In this document: piece by piece, positions 25,562-34,500 of the stretch
Position numbering within the stretch: the stretch's first letter is position 1
How the letters are laid out: each line of letters opens with the position of its first letter
Assembly (NCBI GenBank): GCA_963715635.1
Contig: OY970261.1
Location: 4,154,001-4,218,000, forward strand
Length of the DNA: 64,000 nucleotides
Direction of reading: 5' to 3'
Source: JAPKZH01 sp963715635
GTDB taxonomy: Bacteria; Acidobacteriota; Aminicenantia; Aminicenantales; UBA4085
The notes under the pieces: model-generated
The model's database searches: none
Seen by the model: only the letters and a program-made list of their open reading frames with translations
What the model was told of the DNA's origin: nothing
Translations under genes and position numbers: made by a program

Positions 25562-25800
25562 CAGCCTTCCCTTTCCTTTTCGTCATGTCTCTCTTTGAGA
25601 AGCGCCTTGGACAGCTTCCCTTTGGTCGGCAATATTCCGGCCAGCTTTTCAAAATATTCTTCGGTGATCGGCTTAAGGACTATGTATTCTCCCCTTTCCT
25701 CCACGTACAGTTTCGTGCCTTTCTTGATGTCGTATTTTCTCCTGATCCTCGAGGGAATCACAATCTGGCCCTTCGTCGTTACAACCGTGGTATCTGGCAT
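25561..25800 (-). CDS. AbrB/MazE/SpoVT-type antitoxin (VapB-like)
   Basis: The 79-residue protein has a swapped-hairpin AbrB fold (TTVVTTKGQIVIPSRIRRKY) and a C-terminal helical tail that would wrap the VapC toxin. It lies directly upstream of the vapC-like gene with overlapping stop/start (TGATG). The promoter contains ATACCAT/ATGGTAT operator arms. Confidence 0.88.
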   Translation of the reverse strand: MPDTTVVTTKGQIVIPSRIRRKYDIKKGTKLYVEERGEYIVLKPITEEYFEKLAGILPTKGKLSKALLKERHDEKEREG

Positions 25801-25823
25801 CTCATATCTCCTTTGGTTCTAGA

Positions 25824-25872
25824 TGTATACCATAGTTCAAATGGTATGTCAATAGCATTTATGTAATACCAT
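25824..25872 (-). promoter_or_regulatory. vapBC-like promoter with operator half-sites
   Basis: Minus-strand TTGACA (complement of 25847-25852), a 17-nt spacer and TATACA (complement of 25824-25829). ATACCAT (25827-25833) and ATGGTAT (25841-25847) form a 7-7-7 inverted repeat between the boxes, and a third ATACCAT lies at 25866-25872. The autoregulation site is inferred. Confidence 0.65.
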
Positions 25873-25975
25873 TTAATATTGTAGTACCAACTATGAAACA
25901 ACGGAACGATGACCTAAACGCCATTTTTTTCGGGAGGGGATGAATATCCTCTATCCCCGGATCGATTCGCGCGGG

Positions 25976-26095
25976 GACGGCCTCTTTCGCGGCCATCTCT
26001 GTGATGTTGACATCGATCGGTAACCGGAAATATACTTTTCTCGTGAAGGGAGGTAACGATTCCGATCAAACCGGGGGGATCATCGCAATGCGCTC
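25976..26095 (+). repeat. Dispersed repeat family R, copy 2
   Basis: This is a direct repeat of 27226-27345 with roughly four in five bases identical by eye. It begins ACGGCCTCTTTCGCGGCCAT. A short frame reads MMLTSIGNRKYTFLVKGG, resembling frames in copies 3 and 4, so the family may derive from a decayed coding sequence. The remaining 26096-26200 is AT-rich without a gene. Confidence 0.65.
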
Positions 26096-26200
26096 TTATA
26101 GCATAATCGTAATTTATCGTTCCTCACTATGCTTAAAGGTGGAAAATCATAGTGAAAATGGGCCCGCGGATAGTTCAGCCAAAGGCATAATTATCGGGGG

Positions 26201-27115
26201 ATGCGGAAATTGAGAAAAGCTAGAGTTTTTATCAGCTGTGGACAACGGATTGAGAGAGAAACGAATATAGGCCTAAAAGTAGAAAGGTATTTTCGAAAAC
26301 GTGGTTTTGATACATATTTTGCAGAAAAAGTACATTCACCCGAGGCTCTTACAGAACATATTTTCGCTTATCTAAAGGAATCAGAATATTTCGTTTTTAT
26401 TGATTTTAAGCGGGATAAAATTTCAGATGAAGAGTATAGAGGATCATTATTTGTTAATCAAGAAATTGGCATATCAACATTTCTAAAAATCCCTGGAATA
26501 GGATTTTATGAAGAGCACGTAAGACGTGAAGGGATACTAAATTTTCAAATATATAATGCTATCCCTTTTCGGGATGGAGAGGAAATAATTGCGAAGTTAA
26601 AGAAAGAAACAAAGAATTGGGATCCTGAATCAGTAAATGAATTATTTCTCTCTTACGACAAGAGTTACGACCCTAAAAACTTGACCATCAACAATCACCC
26701 ACAAAAGCCACTTTCGGATTGGTGGCATATTGAGGTGAAAAATCGTAACAAATCAAAGCATGCGTTCTCGTGTTTAGCATACCTATCACAAGTGAAAAAT
26801 ATTGACACTGAAGAAATAATTGAAATACCCACTATTGAACTATACTGGTCAGGCCTGGGTGATTATACGGTCAATATTTTGGCGGATGGGAAGCGTGAAT
26901 TCGACGCTCTCTATGTTATTCAATCGGAAAAAAAAGTACGATTTCAAGGTCGGCGATTAACAACAACGGCTCCACGTTTCCAACTTCCTATCTTAGAGAA
27001 TGGAACATACCTGCTAGAATATTCAGTAGTTTCATCCAATTTTGAAACAGCCAGCAGAAGATTTCTTCTTAAACACCCGGGGTCCCATACGGATATTGAG
27101 TTCGCTCCTGAATAA
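26201..27115 (+). CDS. TIR-like domain protein, possible immune effector
   Basis: The 304-residue protein has an N-terminal Rossmann-like region resembling TIR domains: first strand ARVFISCGQR, helix GLKVERYFRKRGFDTYF, strand YFVFIDF, and GSLFVNQEIG, where Glu 88 could be the catalytic glutamate. After a linker (about residue 165) comes a beta-rich domain that starts WWHIEVKNRNKSK. The gene is markedly AT-rich compared with its neighbours and lies between direct repeats, suggesting horizontal transfer. NADase or signalling activity is inference; the C-terminal family is unknown to me. The start is ATG 26201 with a weak ribosome site; TTG 26210 is an alternative. Confidence 0.6.
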   Translation: MRKLRKARVFISCGQRIERETNIGLKVERYFRKRGFDTYFAEKVHSPEALTEHIFAYLKESEYFVFIDFKRDKISDEEYRGSLFVNQEIGISTFLKIPGIGFYEEHVRREGILNFQIYNAIPFRDGEEIIAKLKKETKNWDPESVNELFLSYDKSYDPKNLTINNHPQKPLSDWWHIEVKNRNKSKHAFSCLAYLSQVKNIDTEEIIEIPTIELYWSGLGDYTVNILADGKREFDALYVIQSEKKVRFQGRRLTTTAPRFQLPILENGTYLLEYSVVSSNFETASRRFLLKHPGSHTDIEFAPE

Positions 27116-27225
27116 AAAATGAGTGAGAATATTTTTACCTAATAATGCCCTTCCGCTCCATGATTTGCCCCTAACATCTAGGTGGATTTCGACCATCGCC
27201 TTAGGGCCGAGAAATGATCAGGCCG

Positions 27226-27350
27226 GGCGGCCTCTTTCGCGGCCATCTTTGTGATGTTGACATCGATCAACGGCCGAAAATATACTTTTCTCGTGAATGG
27301 CGGCATCTATTCCGATTTGAACGGGAGGAATCATCGCGTTGCGCAAAAAA
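27226..27350 (+). repeat. Dispersed repeat family R, copy 3
   Basis: This is a direct repeat of 25976-26095 on the other side of the TIR-like gene. Its right end (GATTTGAACGGGAGGAATCA onwards) also matches copy 1 at 20861-20935. Confidence 0.65.
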
Positions 27351-27415
27351 GAAAATTCTTATGGCGGCGTCCTGGATTTTCTCGGGAGAATATCTTGCAG
27401 TTAAGGAGGAGCGAG

Positions 27416-27925
27416 ATGAAATTGAGCGTGGCAAACATGAACAGGAAAATCGTCGTCCTTTTCGCCCTGACAATGTTCGTCTCGGCGTTATCCGCTGCCG
27501 ACGGTCGCGAACGTCGTGCACCTGAATTCCGACCTCACGCGGCCTATGCCCTTCTCGAAAAGCTGGCCCGCATTCCGCCGCAGCTGACCGTGCTGGAGGT
27601 GTCGAGCCATAACAAGAAAGGCGTTAACGGGGACGCTGATTGGCCTCTGTACAAGGATGAGCGCGGGGACGATGTGATCTTCGACGCCTCCGGCCCGGGG
27701 TGCATCAAGAGCATGTGGGGCACAGCCTTCGATCCGAACGCCGTCCTCCAATTTTATTTTGATGGCGACAAAGAGCCGCGCCTGCGGGTCAATGTCCTCG
27801 AATTTTATCAGGATCTTGCGTCAACGAACGTTGACGCTTTCGAAGCTTTTTGGAGCGCTCTTCCTGCCATTTCTTGTCGTTGTCCCTGGATTCTTGCCTT
27901 TTCTCGTTCCTGGCGCGTTTTTTGA
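27416..27925 (+). pseudogene. DUF2961 protein, truncated 5' fragment
   Basis: AAGGAGG precedes ATG 27416. The frame opens with a signal peptide (MNRKIVVLFALTMFVSALSA) and about 110 residues of DUF2961 N-terminus: DGRGDDVIFDASGPGCIK-like core, MWGTAFDPN and LQFYFDGDKEPRLRVNV. After about residue 135 the homology stops and the frame runs into unrelated sequence. DUF2961 proteins are usually 350-650 residues and include glycoside hydrolases, so most of the gene is missing. An IS91-type fragment follows. Confidence 0.65.
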
Positions 27926-27929
27926 TTCT

Positions 27930-28135
27930 TCCTTTCCGCTGTGCCGGGAATCTATCGTCCTCGTCATCCGGAACGGACCGTTCTCTACCGGGTGCTTTTC
28001 CATCATTTCGAGCGGTTCGTCGCGGAATATGAGCGCCGGTTCGAGCGGGACTATGGTTATTTCCGGCCGATCGTCAAGGACGTCTTCGAGCAAGTCGCCT
28101 TGGTGGCGGCCGAGGAGAGGGCGGACTATTTTTAA
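27930..28135 (+). mobile_element. IS91-like transposase N-terminal fragment
   Basis: The frame reads VPGIYRPRHPERTVLYRVLF, then HHFERFVAEYERRFERDYGY and FRPIVKDVFEQ. This is the typical N-terminus of IS91/IS801-type Y2 transposases just before their zinc finger. The zinc finger and catalytic tyrosines are absent. It abuts the broken DUF2961 gene. Confidence 0.65.
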
Positions 28136-28249
28136 GAACGCACGGTTTCGATGGGGGACGGAGATCTATCTCCTTTCGGGAGGTTTTCGGGTCGTCCGCA
28201 ACGATGATGTCGCCGGCGAACCCGTCTCACGCCAATTTCCTTGTTCTTG

Positions 28250-28355
28250 ACTTCGAGCCGAGATCGGGAATATTATTTTTTTGTCAAGAGCGGCAGCGCT
28301 TCCGAGCTGAATGTGGGGAAGGTCGTGCAATGCAGAAAAGCAAATCCTTATACTC
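28250..28355 (+). repeat. Dispersed repeat family R, copy 4 (diverged)
   Basis: It aligns with copy 3 from TTGACTTCGAG to CAAATCCTTAT but is more diverged. The frame MFLTSSRDREYYFFVKSG parallels those in copies 2 and 3, and continues in-frame to about 28456. The surrounding 28136-28500 shows only remnants. Confidence 0.5.
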
Positions 28356-28514
28356 TGTTAGGCGTCAAAGACACCGTGACGATGTCGGGAGTGCAGTACA
28401 ATGCGAGTGCCGTTACATGCGGTCTGGTCGGCCCGTTCCCCATGGCGATCCATTGAAGATGAAGAACGCCCGATACTTCGGCGCTTCCTGAGAAGAAATC
28501 TGTATTAGGAGCAA

Positions 28515-29237
28515 ATGAAAATGACAATCAGCAGCATCGACGAGTCACAACGCAAAGCTGCAAGAGTCGCTGGATTTACTTCCCTATTCACGATGGCGAT
28601 TGTGTCCTTTGCTTATCTTGGTATCCAGGCCCGTCTCATTGTCGCGGGCAATGCTGCGGAAACCGCTCGGAATATCATGGCGCACGAACGACTATTTCGT
28701 ATCAACATCGCCTGCGATCTCATTTACTGCGCAGGCGTTGTAGTACTACTCACAGCCCTTTACGTGATTCTCAAGCCGGTTAATCGGAGCCTTGCCTTGC
28801 TTGCGGCATTCTGCAGGCTGGTATATGCCTTGATGTGGGTTGTTATTGCGCTCAATCTTCTTGAGGTTCTGCGGCTCTTGAGTGGCGCTGATTACTTGCG
28901 AGTATTTGAAACAGATCGATTGCAGGCCTTGGCGAGGCTATACCTCGGCACACCCGCGTATGGCGTTGGCTTGCCGTTTTATGGATTGGGATCCGCGGTT
29001 TGCAGCTACTTGTGGTTTAAGTCGCGCTATATCCCTAGAGCATTGGCTGCCTGGGGTGTGATCTCGTCTGTATGGTGCGTGACGTGTGCTTTCGCTTTCA
29101 TCATTTTCCCCGACTTCGCCAAGACAGTTAACCCGTGGTGGTTCGATTCGCCTATGGCTAGTTTCGAAATGGCAACGGGTTTTTGGCTTCTGTTTAAGGG
29201 ATTAAGAACGTCCATTACCGAAGGAACGCTGACATGA
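28515..29237 (+). CDS. DUF4386 family membrane protein
   Basis: The 240-residue protein has six hydrophobic segments and typical DUF4386 features: RKAARVAGFTSLFTM at the start, a long central TAARNIMAHERLFRI-like loop, and GLPFYGLGSAVCSYLWFKSR near the fifth helix. Function is unknown; it is a predicted inner-membrane protein. Its stop overlaps the start of a truncated second copy by 4 nt. Confidence 0.8.
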   Translation: MKMTISSIDESQRKAARVAGFTSLFTMAIVSFAYLGIQARLIVAGNAAETARNIMAHERLFRINIACDLIYCAGVVVLLTALYVILKPVNRSLALLAAFCRLVYALMWVVIALNLLEVLRLLSGADYLRVFETDRLQALARLYLGTPAYGVGLPFYGLGSAVCSYLWFKSRYIPRALAAWGVISSVWCVTCAFAFIIFPDFAKTVNPWWFDSPMASFEMATGFWLLFKGLRTSITEGTLT

Positions 29238-29390
29238 ATTCAGCCAAGAGGACGGCGAGAGTCGCAGGACTGCTGTATCTACTGGTCGGCTGCTGGTATC
29301 GCGGCTATGCGAATGAATATCTGCGCTGGAATGACGACGACTTCGAGATCGGGTCCGGCTTCAGCCGCGGCAGGAAATCTCTGGGTATAC
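29234..29390 (+). pseudogene. Second DUF4386 gene, truncated and interrupted by IS3
   Basis: The frame begins MNSAKRTARVAGLLYLLVG, a standard DUF4386 start, but after 19 residues changes to unrelated hydrophilic sequence and is then cut by the IS3 element at 29391. Removing the element and one TAC copy extends the same frame to a TAG at 30856-30858. The chimeric ORF of about 79 codons therefore predates the insertion. Confidence 0.6.
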
Positions 29391-29559
29391 TGAACTTCCC
29401 CCCTTTGTTTGGACAGATAAGAGGGGAATAGAAGGTGCACTACAGCCGGCCCCTTCTGGGACCTCATTAGACGCGGAGCGCCCGGAATAAGCGGCTTTTC
29501 CGCATCGTCCAAAAAAACATCGCTCCAGGCTGCGCCAGGAACGACGATTTTCAGGCGGT

Positions 29560-30300
29560 TCATATCAAACTCTCAGCCCGGGGTGAGGTCGTTGCCGATC
29601 CGGAAAAATAAACCTCCCGGGGCGTTTTATAACCGAGCGATGAATGCAGCCGCTCCGTGTTGTAGAAGATGAAGTAGCTCGCCAGACGCCGGCGCGCTTC
29701 GTCCACCGTTTCGTAGGCGTGAAGATAAACTTCCTCGTACTTCACCGTCCGCCAGAGACGCTCGATGAAAATGTTGTCGAACAGCCGGCCACGTCCGTCC
29801 ATTGAAATCCGGATGCCTTTCGCCTCAAGCCGCCCCGTAAAGTCCGGGCTCGTGTACTGCCCGCCCTGGTCGCTGTTGAAAATCTCCGGCCGCGAGATGC
29901 CCAGCGCTCGATCAAGGGCGGTCAGACAGAACTCTTTTTCCAGAAAAATCGAGAGCTCCCAGGCCAGGACATAGCGGCTGAACCAGTCCATGATCGCGGT
30001 CGGAAACACGAAACCATGCGCCAGGCGAATGTAGGTGATGTCCGAGGCCCAGACGCAATCCGGACGGCTAATCTCAAGATGATCAAGAAGATAAGGGTAG
30101 ATTCGATTCAACGGCTGAGGCCGGCTCGTCTGTCTTTTGGGATAAATCGCCGCCATCCCCATGACCCGCATCAGGCGTTCGATTCTCTTATGATTGACCT
30201 CATACCCTTTCTTTCTCAAGACCTCCGTCATCCGCGGCGATCCGTAAAACGGCGTCTTCATGTACTGCTCGTCGATCAGCCTCATCAGATTCAGGTTCAA
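29560..30300 (-). pseudogene. IS3 transposase OrfB (DDE integrase), nonsense-mutated
   Basis: The 246-residue frame has the DDE triad: WASDITYIRL, FNSDQGGQYTS and FIERLWRTVKYEE. The true N-terminal part continues upstream to about 30414 as LIEAKDELSVARQCGLLDVA and then RSSY, a TAG (complement of 30325-30327), YESAGES. The normal protein has Tyr at that place. The fusion OrfAB would therefore stop early unless the TAG is read through. Confidence 0.85.
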
Positions 30301-30413
30301 AGCGCTCTCGCCAGCGCTTTCGTACTAATACGAAGACCTCGCCACGTCCAGCAGGCCGCATTGCCGCGCTACAGATAGCTCATCCTTGGCTTCGATCAAG
30401 ACACGCCTCGTCC

Positions 30414-30704
30414 CTAGCGGAGCTGCTGAGATTTTTTTTTGAGCCAGTCGTTCTCAACCTTGAGCCGGCCGATCTGCCGAAAAAGTTCCTCCTCGAGTTC
30501 CGCATGGCCCTCCTCGCTCTTTGCCGCACCCTTGGAAAAAACGGCGGGCAGAGCGGCCAGGGCTCGATCCCGCCACATCCGGATCTGGTTTGGAGGAATC
30601 CCGTACTCCCCGGCGATCTGGGCGATTGTTTTTTCCCCCTTGATCGCCTCTAATGCTACCTTGGCCTTGACGGCCGAGTCATGCTGACGTCTCATGCCGT
30701 GCAT
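30414..30704 (-). CDS. IS3 OrfA (helix-turn-helix)
   Basis: The protein of about 96 residues from MHGMRRQHDSAVK onwards has the IS3 OrfA helix-turn-helix (KTIAQIAGEYGIPPNQIRMW) and a leucine-zipper-like end (ELFRQIGRLKVENDWLKKK). The frame extends beyond the element end at 30781, so an internal ATG is the real start. A run of nine A near its 3' end (complement of 30432-30440) is a probable -1 slippery site that joins OrfA to OrfB. Confidence 0.8.
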   Translation of the reverse strand: MHGMRRQHDSAVKAKVALEAIKGEKTIAQIAGEYGIPPNQIRMWRDRALAALPAVFSKGAAKSEEGHAELEEELFRQIGRLKVENDWLKKKSQQLR

Positions 30705-30887
30705 TGTACCATACTTCCTTCTAAAAAAAGGTTGGCCTGAATGCTCCTTCACCACCTGTCCAGTTTTTGGGGGGAAGTTCATACGGCTCGTCGTCAAAAT
30801 GGACGACGGGGAAAGCGCCTTCTCGGATTTCGGATATACAATTTATTGCTATCGATAGAAACTATGGAAAGCTAAGGAGAATTCAGC

Positions 30888-31451
30888 ATGAGAAAAGTAA
30901 TCGTATTCAATTTTGTAACACTTAATGGCTACTATAAAGGGCCAAAAGGAGATATCAGCTGGCATAGGCATGGCGCAGAAGAAAATGAATATGCTGCCGA
31001 GGGGCTCAAATCCGGGAGTACGCTTCTCTTTGGTCGCGTGACTTATGAGATGATGGCAAGTTACTGGCCGACTCCGGCTGCAATCAAAAATGATCCGATC
31101 GTCGCTGCAGGAATGAATAATGCGGACAAAATTGTCTTTTCAAGGACGCTGAAAAAGGCCGAGTGGAACAAGACGAGGCTGGTGAAGGACAATATTGTGG
31201 AAGAAATAAAGAAAATGAAGCAGATGCCTGGGAAAGATATGACACTGCTGGGCAGCGGAAACATTTTAACCCAGTTTGCAGAACAGGGTTTGATCGATGA
31301 ATATCAGATCATGGTGGATCCCGTTGTCTTGGGCGACGGCACGCCAATATTCAAAAATATCAAGCACAAGCTGGATCTGAAACTGACAAGGACAAGAACA
31401 TTTAAGAGTGGGGTTGTTCTTCTTTGCTACCAGCCTGTTGAAAAGGTGTAA
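30888..31451 (+). CDS. Dihydrofolate reductase/RibD C-terminal domain protein
   Basis: The 187-residue protein starts MRKVIVFNFVTLNGYYKGP and contains TLLFGRVTYEMMASYWP, KIVFSRTLKKAEWNKTRL and LLGSGNILTQFAEQGLIDEY, the pattern of stand-alone RibD-C/DHFR-like reductases. It probably binds NADPH; the physiological substrate is unknown. AAGGAG precedes the ATG. It is monocistronic between the IS3 element and the third kinase. Confidence 0.85.
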   Translation: MRKVIVFNFVTLNGYYKGPKGDISWHRHGAEENEYAAEGLKSGSTLLFGRVTYEMMASYWPTPAAIKNDPIVAAGMNNADKIVFSRTLKKAEWNKTRLVKDNIVEEIKKMKQMPGKDMTLLGSGNILTQFAEQGLIDEYQIMVDPVVLGDGTPIFKNIKHKLDLKLTRTRTFKSGVVLLCYQPVEKV

Positions 31452-31491
31452 GCTCGTAATTCGGATTGTTGGAATCCGGATTTCAGCCCAG

Positions 31492-31520
31492 TTGACTCTG
31501 CCTCCATTCCTTGTTAATCT
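31492..31520 (+). promoter_or_regulatory. Kinase promoter
   Basis: TTGACT (31492-31497), a 17-nt spacer and TAATCT (31515-31520), 30 nt before GTG 31550. AAGGGG serves as the ribosome site. The boxes are identical to those before the kinase at 15632. Confidence 0.65.
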
Positions 31521-31549
31521 TTAGCCATCCCAAATAAAAGGGGTCAGCA

Positions 31550-34500
31550 GTGGCCATCAAGTGCCCGAAATGTCATTCTGAGAATCCCGAGACCAAGCAG
31601 TTCTGCGCTGATTGCGGCACACAGCTGCCCTCTTCCAGAGATATCCATCCGGAAGTCACAGAAACCTTACAAACGCCTATTAAAGAACTGACCACGGGCT
31701 CGACCTTTGCCGGCCGCTACCAGATCATTGAAGAGCTGGGAAAAGGCGGCATGGGCAAGGTCTATAAAGTCTTCGATCAAGAAATCCAGGCCAAGATGGC
31801 CCTGAAGCTCATCAAACCCGAGGTTTCGGCCGACAAGAACACGATCGATCGCTTCCGGAATGAGCTCAAAATTGCCCGGGATATCTCTCACAAGAATATT
31901 TGCCGGATGTATGACCTGGGCAGGGAAGCCGGCAATTATTTCATCACCATGGAGTACGTGTCCGGAGAGGATCTCAAGAGCTTCATCCGGCGGTCAAGGC
32001 AACTCGTTGTGGGAACGGCTATTTTCATTGCCAAGCAGGTCTGTGAAGGGCTGGCGGAAGCTCACCGGCTAGGAGTTGTCCATCGAGATCTGAAGCCGGG
32101 CAACATCATGATCGACAAAGAGGGCAACGCCAAGATCATGGATTTTGGGATCGCCCGGTCAATATCGGTCAAGGGAATCACGGGCGCCGGAGTCATGATC
32201 GGGACGCCCGAATACATGAGTCCGGAGCAGGTCGAGGGGAAAGACATCGATCAGAGGTCGGATATCTATTCGCTGGGCATTATCCTCTATGAGATGCTGA
32301 CCGGGCAGGTGCCGTTTGAAGGGGATACGCCGTTCACCATTGGAGTCAAGCATAAAAGCGAAATCCCAAAAGATCCAAGTGAGCTAAACGTCCAGATTCC
32401 CCAGGACCTCAGCCGCTTGGTACTCAAATGCCTGGAGAAAGAAAAAGAGAGGCGTTATCAAAACGCCGATGAGTTGAGGGCTGACCTTGAGAAGATCGAA
32501 AAAGGTATCCCGACCACAGAACGCCCTATTCCCAAAAGGAAGACCGTCACCTCAAAGCCGATAACCGTGACCTTGAGCCGTAAAAAACTGCTAATCCCTA
32601 CAGTGGTCATAGCATTAGTCGCCATTGCCGCAGTCATCTGGTTCGTCTTTCTTAAAAAGGCGGGACCTCTACTCCCCGAGCAAAAACGCTCCATCGCCGT
32701 TATCAGCTTCGAGAACCAGACGGGCGACAAGGCTTATGACAACCTGAGTGGGTTCATTCAGAATCTCCTGATCACAAACCTCGAGCAATCCGGCTATTTT
32801 TATGTGGCGACATGGGAACGGCTCCGGGACCTTCTCAAGGAGATGGGCAAAGGGGACGTGAAGTTCATCGACTCCGAGTTGGGCCTTGAACTGTGCAAGA
32901 TGGACAACGTCGGAGCCGTTGTTCTTGGGAGTTTTGCCAGGGCGGGCAACGTTTTTGTGACCAATGCTCAGGTCCTGGATGTCGGGACAAAAAATCTGCT
33001 CGGCACGGCGAGCTCAAAAGGCGACGGACCGGAAAGTATCTTAGATAAGCAGGTCGATGATCTGAGCCGGCAGATCGCCAAGAGCGTCGGATTCTCGGAA
33101 CGCAAAATCGCAACCGCCAAAATGCAGGTCCGTGATGTAACAACCAGTTCAGCAGAGGCCTATAACTTCTATTTAAAGGGGAGAGAAGAGCAAATTAATT
33201 ATAACTTGGATGCAGCCAGGCAATCTTTTGAGAAAGCCGTCGAACTCGATCCGACCTTTGCTTCAGCCTATAGCCAACTTTCTGGTGTGTACGGTGTGTT
33301 AAATAATCCGCAAGACAGAAACAGAGCTATTGAGAAAGCCTGGAATCTTTCCAAAAAGGCAACAGAAGCAGAAAGGCTATGGATCGAAGCCCGGTATGCT
33401 TCTTTTATAGAAAAAAATCCTGAGAAACAACGGCGGATCGTCCAAGAAATAGCAGATAAATTTCCCAAAGACAAGGAAGCCCACTTTTCGCTTGCCGGAT
33501 GGTACTTCAGTAGTGATAGCAAAAAATCCATCGAGGAGTTCACTAAAACCCTTAGCCTCGACCCCAACTATGCTGAGGCCCTTAATATTTTCGCTTACTT
33601 GTATCTAGATTTGGGAGATTATGAGAAGGCCATTGAATATTTCAAGAAGCAGGTATCTGTTTTACCCGGACAACCCAACCCCATAGATTCTTTGGCTGAA
33701 GCTTATTTTTGGATGGGAAAACTTGATGATGCTATAGCGACTTACAAAAAGGCTTTGGAGGTCAAGCCCGATTTCTATGTCTCAATGTTTAGTCTTGGAT
33801 ACGTTTATGCCTTAAAAGAAGATTACCCTGAAGCCATAAGATGGCTGGACAAATATATAGAAGTTGCCCCATCCTCAGGTATTAAGCTCGTTGGCTATTT
33901 TTGGAAGGGATTTTACAGCTCGTGGGTCGGCGGCCTGGAAAAGTCGCTGGGCTTTCTTCAAAGAGCAGAAGACTTGGCGGAAGCGACGGTCAATAAAGGA
34001 TGGGTAGCTTCTGTAAACATGCTCAAATCATCGATCTATTATGAAAGGCAGGATTTTGCACTGAGTCGAAAACATAATGATGCCTGGCTCGCCGTTTATA
34101 TTGAAAATAGTCCGGCAAACAGACTCTATTATGAAGCTGGCTACAAATTCGCTCTCGGTTTCATAGAATTAGGAGAGGGGAAGGTCGACTTAGCCAGTAG
34201 CAGGTTGGGAGAGATAGAATCCGTTCTATCCCAGTTACCCGCAAGGCAAAAAGAACAGATGGAATTCTTTCATAGCTTGCTCAGTTCAGAAGTTTCGCTT
34301 GCCGAAGGATCTCCCCGGAAAGCAATAGATGCTTTTGAAAAAACAGTACTTCCTAGACTTCCCTTTCTTGCGGCGCATCACGTTTATAACGGCTTTATTA
34401 ACATCTATCGCATCCCGTTTCTTAAAGATGTCCTGGCCAGAGCGTATGCAAGAATGGGGGATTTAGACAAAGCTATCGCCGAATACGAGCGTCTGATCAC

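Larger units (their letters stand above)
29391..30781 (-). mobile_element. Complete IS3 family insertion sequence
   Basis: The terminal inverted repeats share TGAACTTCCCCCC and a TGGACAG block: left end 29391-29416, right end complement of 30755-30781. A 3-bp TAC direct repeat flanks the element (29388-29390 and 30782-30784), as expected for IS3. It encodes OrfA and OrfB on the minus strand. OrfB carries an in-frame TAG, so it is probably immobile. Confidence 0.88.
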
